This document shows positions 61,044 through 64,000 of a stretch of 64,000 bases of DNA, in pieces; the stretch's first letter is position 1, and each line of letters starts with the position of its first letter. Made by a program: the position numbers and the translations under genes. The notes under the pieces were generated by a model that saw only the letters and a program-made list of their open reading frames with translations, had not been told where the DNA came from and ran no database searches. The DNA is from Anaeramoeba ignava (Eukaryota; Metamonada; Anaeramoebidae). The stretch is from positions 1 through 64,000 of the forward strand of contig JAPDFW010000107.1 in NCBI GenBank assembly GCA_028826165.1, read 5' to 3'.

Positions 61044-62492
61044 TTAATTGTCTTCATTAAAAGGAATGTCAAAAACAAATCTTTTTATCATATCTAATGA
61101 ATTTTCTGGTTGATCCATCTAATAAATTAAAATAAATAAAATTAAAATTTAAATTACAAATCTTATATAAAAAAAATAAAATAAATTATAAAATTACAGG
61201 TCTATTTTTTAAAAAAATAAAAATTAAAAATTAAAAATGAATTAAATTGGATTTAAAATTAAAAAAACTCACGATAAATGACCAGCATTTGCAATCACAG
61301 CAAAAAATAAGTTTTGGTAATTTTGAACAAATCCTGCAACATTTGAATCAACTTTCCAAACAGTTCTATCAGCAGATTTAAATTTGTCAATAAATTCCCA
61401 ATCAAGATTTTGAATCCAATTATAAGAACCAATAGCATTAATAATGAAATCAAATTGACCATTATAAATAAGAACTTTATAACCAGAAGAAAGAAGAGCT
61501 TGAACTTTATAAGCAACACTTTGAGAAACATCAGGATTAAGCTTATTATAGACACTACCATTACACTCTTGCCAATTCATATCAACACCAAAACTATCCT
61601 GGAGTTGTTTTGTATTGAGGAAATCAATAATAGGAGTATCATTATAATCACCATATTTGCGAATATCATATTGATTCACATTTCCTGAAATTGTGACAAC
61701 TTCATCTCCAATTGACCAGAATTCATTAGAAGCATCATTCCATTTACCAGCATTGATATCAACAATACATGCATTTTGAATTGCTTGGACTTCTGCAATT
61801 TCATTGTCTGCAATGATTCCAACGGAATAAGCAAATTCTGCATAAGTTTCAACTTGATTAATAGGATCAGTAAGACCATCTCCAACTCCAAGACCTTTTA
61901 AATGAAGTTTATTACCTTCATTCATGATTTTATAAGAAATTGAAGGTACATATTTTCCTCCATAACTTTCACCAAACACATAGAGATCTTGAGTTGAATA
62001 ATCAAGATATTTTTGGAAAAAAACCAGAAGAGCAGTGTAGAGGTCGTTGGCGATTTCTTCTTCATTAGTTACAAACCCTGCATTATTATTAACATAACTG
62101 AAACCTGTACCAACTGGACTATCTATATAAAGCATGTGTAATTTTGTATTCCATGTGAATGTGTTTCTGTAAAGACTTCCATTACTATGAACAAAAACTG
62201 GTCCATTTTCTTCCATTAATCCAATCATTGATGAACATCCTGGTCCTCCTTGTAACCATATTCCTACTGGATCATCTTGTTTATCTTGTGATGGAAAAAA
62301 TGCATAAAATATATTCGATCCATATGTTGTATTTACTGTTATGTATCCTGTATAACAATCAAGTCCATCAAGTGTTGTTTTTGTTTGTGTTAAAACTTCT
62401 TCTGGTGTTAAATTGTTAATTATTACTTTAGGATGACTTGTTACTAATGTTATTAAAATTGTTAAAGTTATTAAAATCAATTTAATTTTCAT
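61044..62492 (-). CDS. Secreted serine carboxypeptidase (S10), 3 exons including a 4-nt exon
   Basis: A peptidase of the S10 family, closest in style to CPVL/vitellogenic carboxypeptidase; it probably acts in lysosomes or digestive vacuoles or is secreted. Exons: 62492-61273, 61201-61198, 61118-61044, 432 aa. The signal peptide is MKIKLILITLTILITLVTSH. GGPGCSSMIGLMEENGP and MLYIDSPVGTGFSY precede the nucleophile motif FGESYGGKYVP. The catalytic Asp is in VLIYNGQFDFIIN and the His in AGHLS. The S10 motif GHxxPxDQP is rebuilt only if a 4-nt exon (ACCT) is spliced between them and the last exon (MDQPENSLDMIKRF), giving AGHLSPMDQPENS. All three splice pairs are GT-AG. Skipping the small exon shifts the frame to an early stop. 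Confidence 0.9.
61198..61201 (-). other. 4-nt microexon of the carboxypeptidase gene
   Basis: Read on the minus strand the site is AAAATAG, ACCT, GTAATTTT: a 4-nt exon between a canonical acceptor and donor. It completes the Ser codon after catalytic His (TC + A) and supplies the Pro of the family motif PxDQP, then leaves phase 0 for ATGGATCAACC at 61118. Confidence 0.75.
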
Positions 62493-62619
62493 TTTGTTTT
62501 TTTTGTTTTAAAAAAAATTTTTTTTTTCTTATTTAAAAAATCAAAAAAAATCAAAAAATTAAAAAAAAAAATGAAAATTAAAAATTTAAAAAAAAATTTT
62601 TTTTCTTTTTCTTTTTCTT

Positions 62620-64000
62620 TTAATTTAATTTAAATTTTCTTAATTAATTAATTTTATTAATATTTTATAATTAAATATTTATTCATTTCATATTTAGATT
62701 TTTATATAAATTTATTAAATTAATTTAATTTAAATATTATTTAATTTTTTAATTATTTTAATTTATAATTTAATTTAAATTTTCTTAATTAATTAATTTT
62801 ATTAATATTTTATAATTAAATATTTATTCATTTCATATTTAGATTTTTATATAAATTTATTAAAATTATTTAATTTAAATATTATTTAATTTTTAATTAT
62901 TTTAATTTATAATTTAATTTGATATTAATTAATTAATTAATTTTATTAATATTTTATAAATAAATATTTATTCATTTTATATTTATATTTTTATATAAAT
63001 TTATTAAATTAATTTAATTTAAATATTATTTAATTTTTAATTATTTTATTTTATAATTTAATTTGATATTAATTAATTAATTAATTTTATTAATATTTTA
63101 TAAATAAATATTTATTCATTTTATATTTATATTTTTATATAAATTTATTAAATTAATTTAATTTAAATATTATTTAATTTTTTAATTATTTTATTTATAA
63201 TTTAATTTAATATTTCTTAATTAATTAATTTTATTAATATTTTATAAATAAATATCTATTCATTTTATATTTAGATTTTTATATAAATTTATTAAATTAA
63301 TTTAATTTAAATATTATTTTATTATTTTAATTATTTTAATTTATAATTTAATTTAAATTTTCTTAATTAATTAATTTTATTAATATTTTATAAATAAATA
63401 TTTATTCATTTTATATTTAGATTTTTATATAAATTTATTAAAATTATTTGATTTAAATATTATTTTATTTTTTAATTATTTTAATTTATAATTTAATTTA
63501 AATTTTCTTAATTAATTAATTTTTTAATATTTTTATAATTAAATATTTATTCATTTCATATCTAGATTTTTATATAAATTTATTAAATTAATTTAATTTA
63601 AATATTATTTAATTTTTAATTATTTTATTTTATAATTTAATTTGATATTAATTAATTAATTAATTTTATTAATATTTTATAATTAAATATTTATTCATTT
63701 CATATTTAGATTTTTATATAAATTTATTAAAATTATTTAATTTAAATATTATTTTATTTTTAATTATTTTTAATTTATAATTTAATTTAATATTTCTTAT
63801 TTAATTAATTTTATTAATATTTTATAATTAAATATCTATTCATTTCATATCTAGATTTTTATATAAATTTATTAAATTTATTTAATTTAAATATTATTTT
63901 ATTTTTAATTATTTTAATTTATAATTTAATTTGATATTTTAATTAATTTTATTAATATTTTATAATTAAATATTTATTCATTTCATATTTAGATTTTTAT
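62620..64000. repeat. Satellite of about 145-bp unit, about 10 copies to the window edge
   Basis: Head-to-tail units recognised by the anchor TATTTATTCATTT(C/T)AT then ATTTAGATTTTTATATAAATT, at about 62670, 62825, 62970, 63113, 63256, 63402, 63547, 63692, 63836 and 63975, a spacing of 140-150 bp. Units are more than 90% A+T, differ by small indels and base changes, and have no open frame. The array continues beyond base 64000. The stretch 62493-62620 before it is A/T tracts containing the carboxypeptidase promoter. Confidence 0.9.

Noticed and set aside
1-64000. Transposons, insertion sequences, tRNA or rRNA genes
   Set aside because: I looked for transposase or reverse-transcriptase motifs, long inverted repeats and tRNA cloverleaf blocks by eye and saw none. 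Repeats here are short-unit tandem arrays. A covariance-model scan would settle small RNAs.
1-64000. Bacterial operon or horizontally acquired cluster
   Set aside because: Genes have spliceosomal introns and eukaryotic families throughout, with no ribosome-binding sites or operon spacing.

Overview
This window is nuclear DNA from an extremely A+T-rich, intron-bearing eukaryote. Genes are split by short GT-AG introns. Intergenic DNA is almost entirely A/T tracts and short tandem repeats. Many proteins carry long Asn/Gln/Glu/Lys/Asp low-complexity runs (AATGAA, AATCAA and TTAAAAGAT codon repeats). The gene set (tandem RCC1-BTB proteins, C2-RasGAP, Mei2-like RRM protein, spastizin, a cilium protein, dynein roadblock light chain) suggests a free-living amoeboid or amoeboflagellate protist. 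An anaeramoebid-type metamonad fits best, but this is inference; no taxonomic marker such as rRNA is present, and a dictyostelid-like amoebozoan cannot be excluded.

Layout. 1-5 kb: three tandem RCC1-BTB paralogs, the first cut by the window edge and frame-broken. 5.2-6.5 kb: a tail-anchored VASt-domain (sterol-transfer type) gene with interrupted frames. 6.6-9.4 kb (-): a complete 7-exon NAD-dependent glycerol-3-phosphate dehydrogenase. 10.7-12.9 kb: a GATA-finger protein with a GATAD1-like C-terminus. 13.4-16.0 kb: the cilium coiled-coil protein CFAP58. 16.1-17.5 kb (-): a TauE/SafE-type membrane protein. 17.5-18.9 kb: an 11-bp minisatellite. 20.2-23.8 kb (-): a 10-exon C2-RasGAP-DUF547 protein. 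24.5-28.2 kb: the SKI2 RNA helicase. 28.4-38.5 kb: a giant USP9X/USP24/USP34-like deubiquitinase. 38.6-43.3 kb: a ubiquitin-like-domain, BAG6-like protein. 43.5 kb: dynein light chain roadblock. 44.0-45.7 kb (-): a HEAT protein resembling the condensin CAP-G C-terminus. 46.0-48.7 kb: a Mei2-like tandem-RRM protein. 48.8-50.4 kb: a divergent beta-tubulin. 51.6-60.7 kb: a spastizin (ZFYVE26) ortholog lacking its FYVE finger. 61.0-62.5 kb (-): a secreted serine carboxypeptidase with a 4-nt microexon. 62.6-64.0 kb: a satellite of about 145 bp running off the right edge.

Functional themes: ubiquitin handling (USP, UBL/BAG6-like), microtubules and cilia (CFAP58, roadblock, tubulin), endolysosome and lipid traffic (spastizin, VASt protein, carboxypeptidase), Ras/Ran-type signalling (RasGAP, RCC1-BTB), RNA handling (SKI2, Mei2-like) and chromatin (GATAD1-like, CAP-G-like). 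The genes are not an operon; order appears ordinary for a compact eukaryote.

Two genome-scale patterns stand out. Several introns are filled with a tandem repeat private to that intron. Nearly every start codon is preceded within about 150 nt by a T-rich tract containing TTCATTTTT, which resembles the parabasalid Inr core promoter. About a dozen one-base frame breaks, most of them in A/T homopolymers, interrupt otherwise well-conserved genes and are either assembly errors or real decay. Exon boundaries given below were worked out by hand from frame, GT-AG sites and family conservation; there is no transcript evidence.
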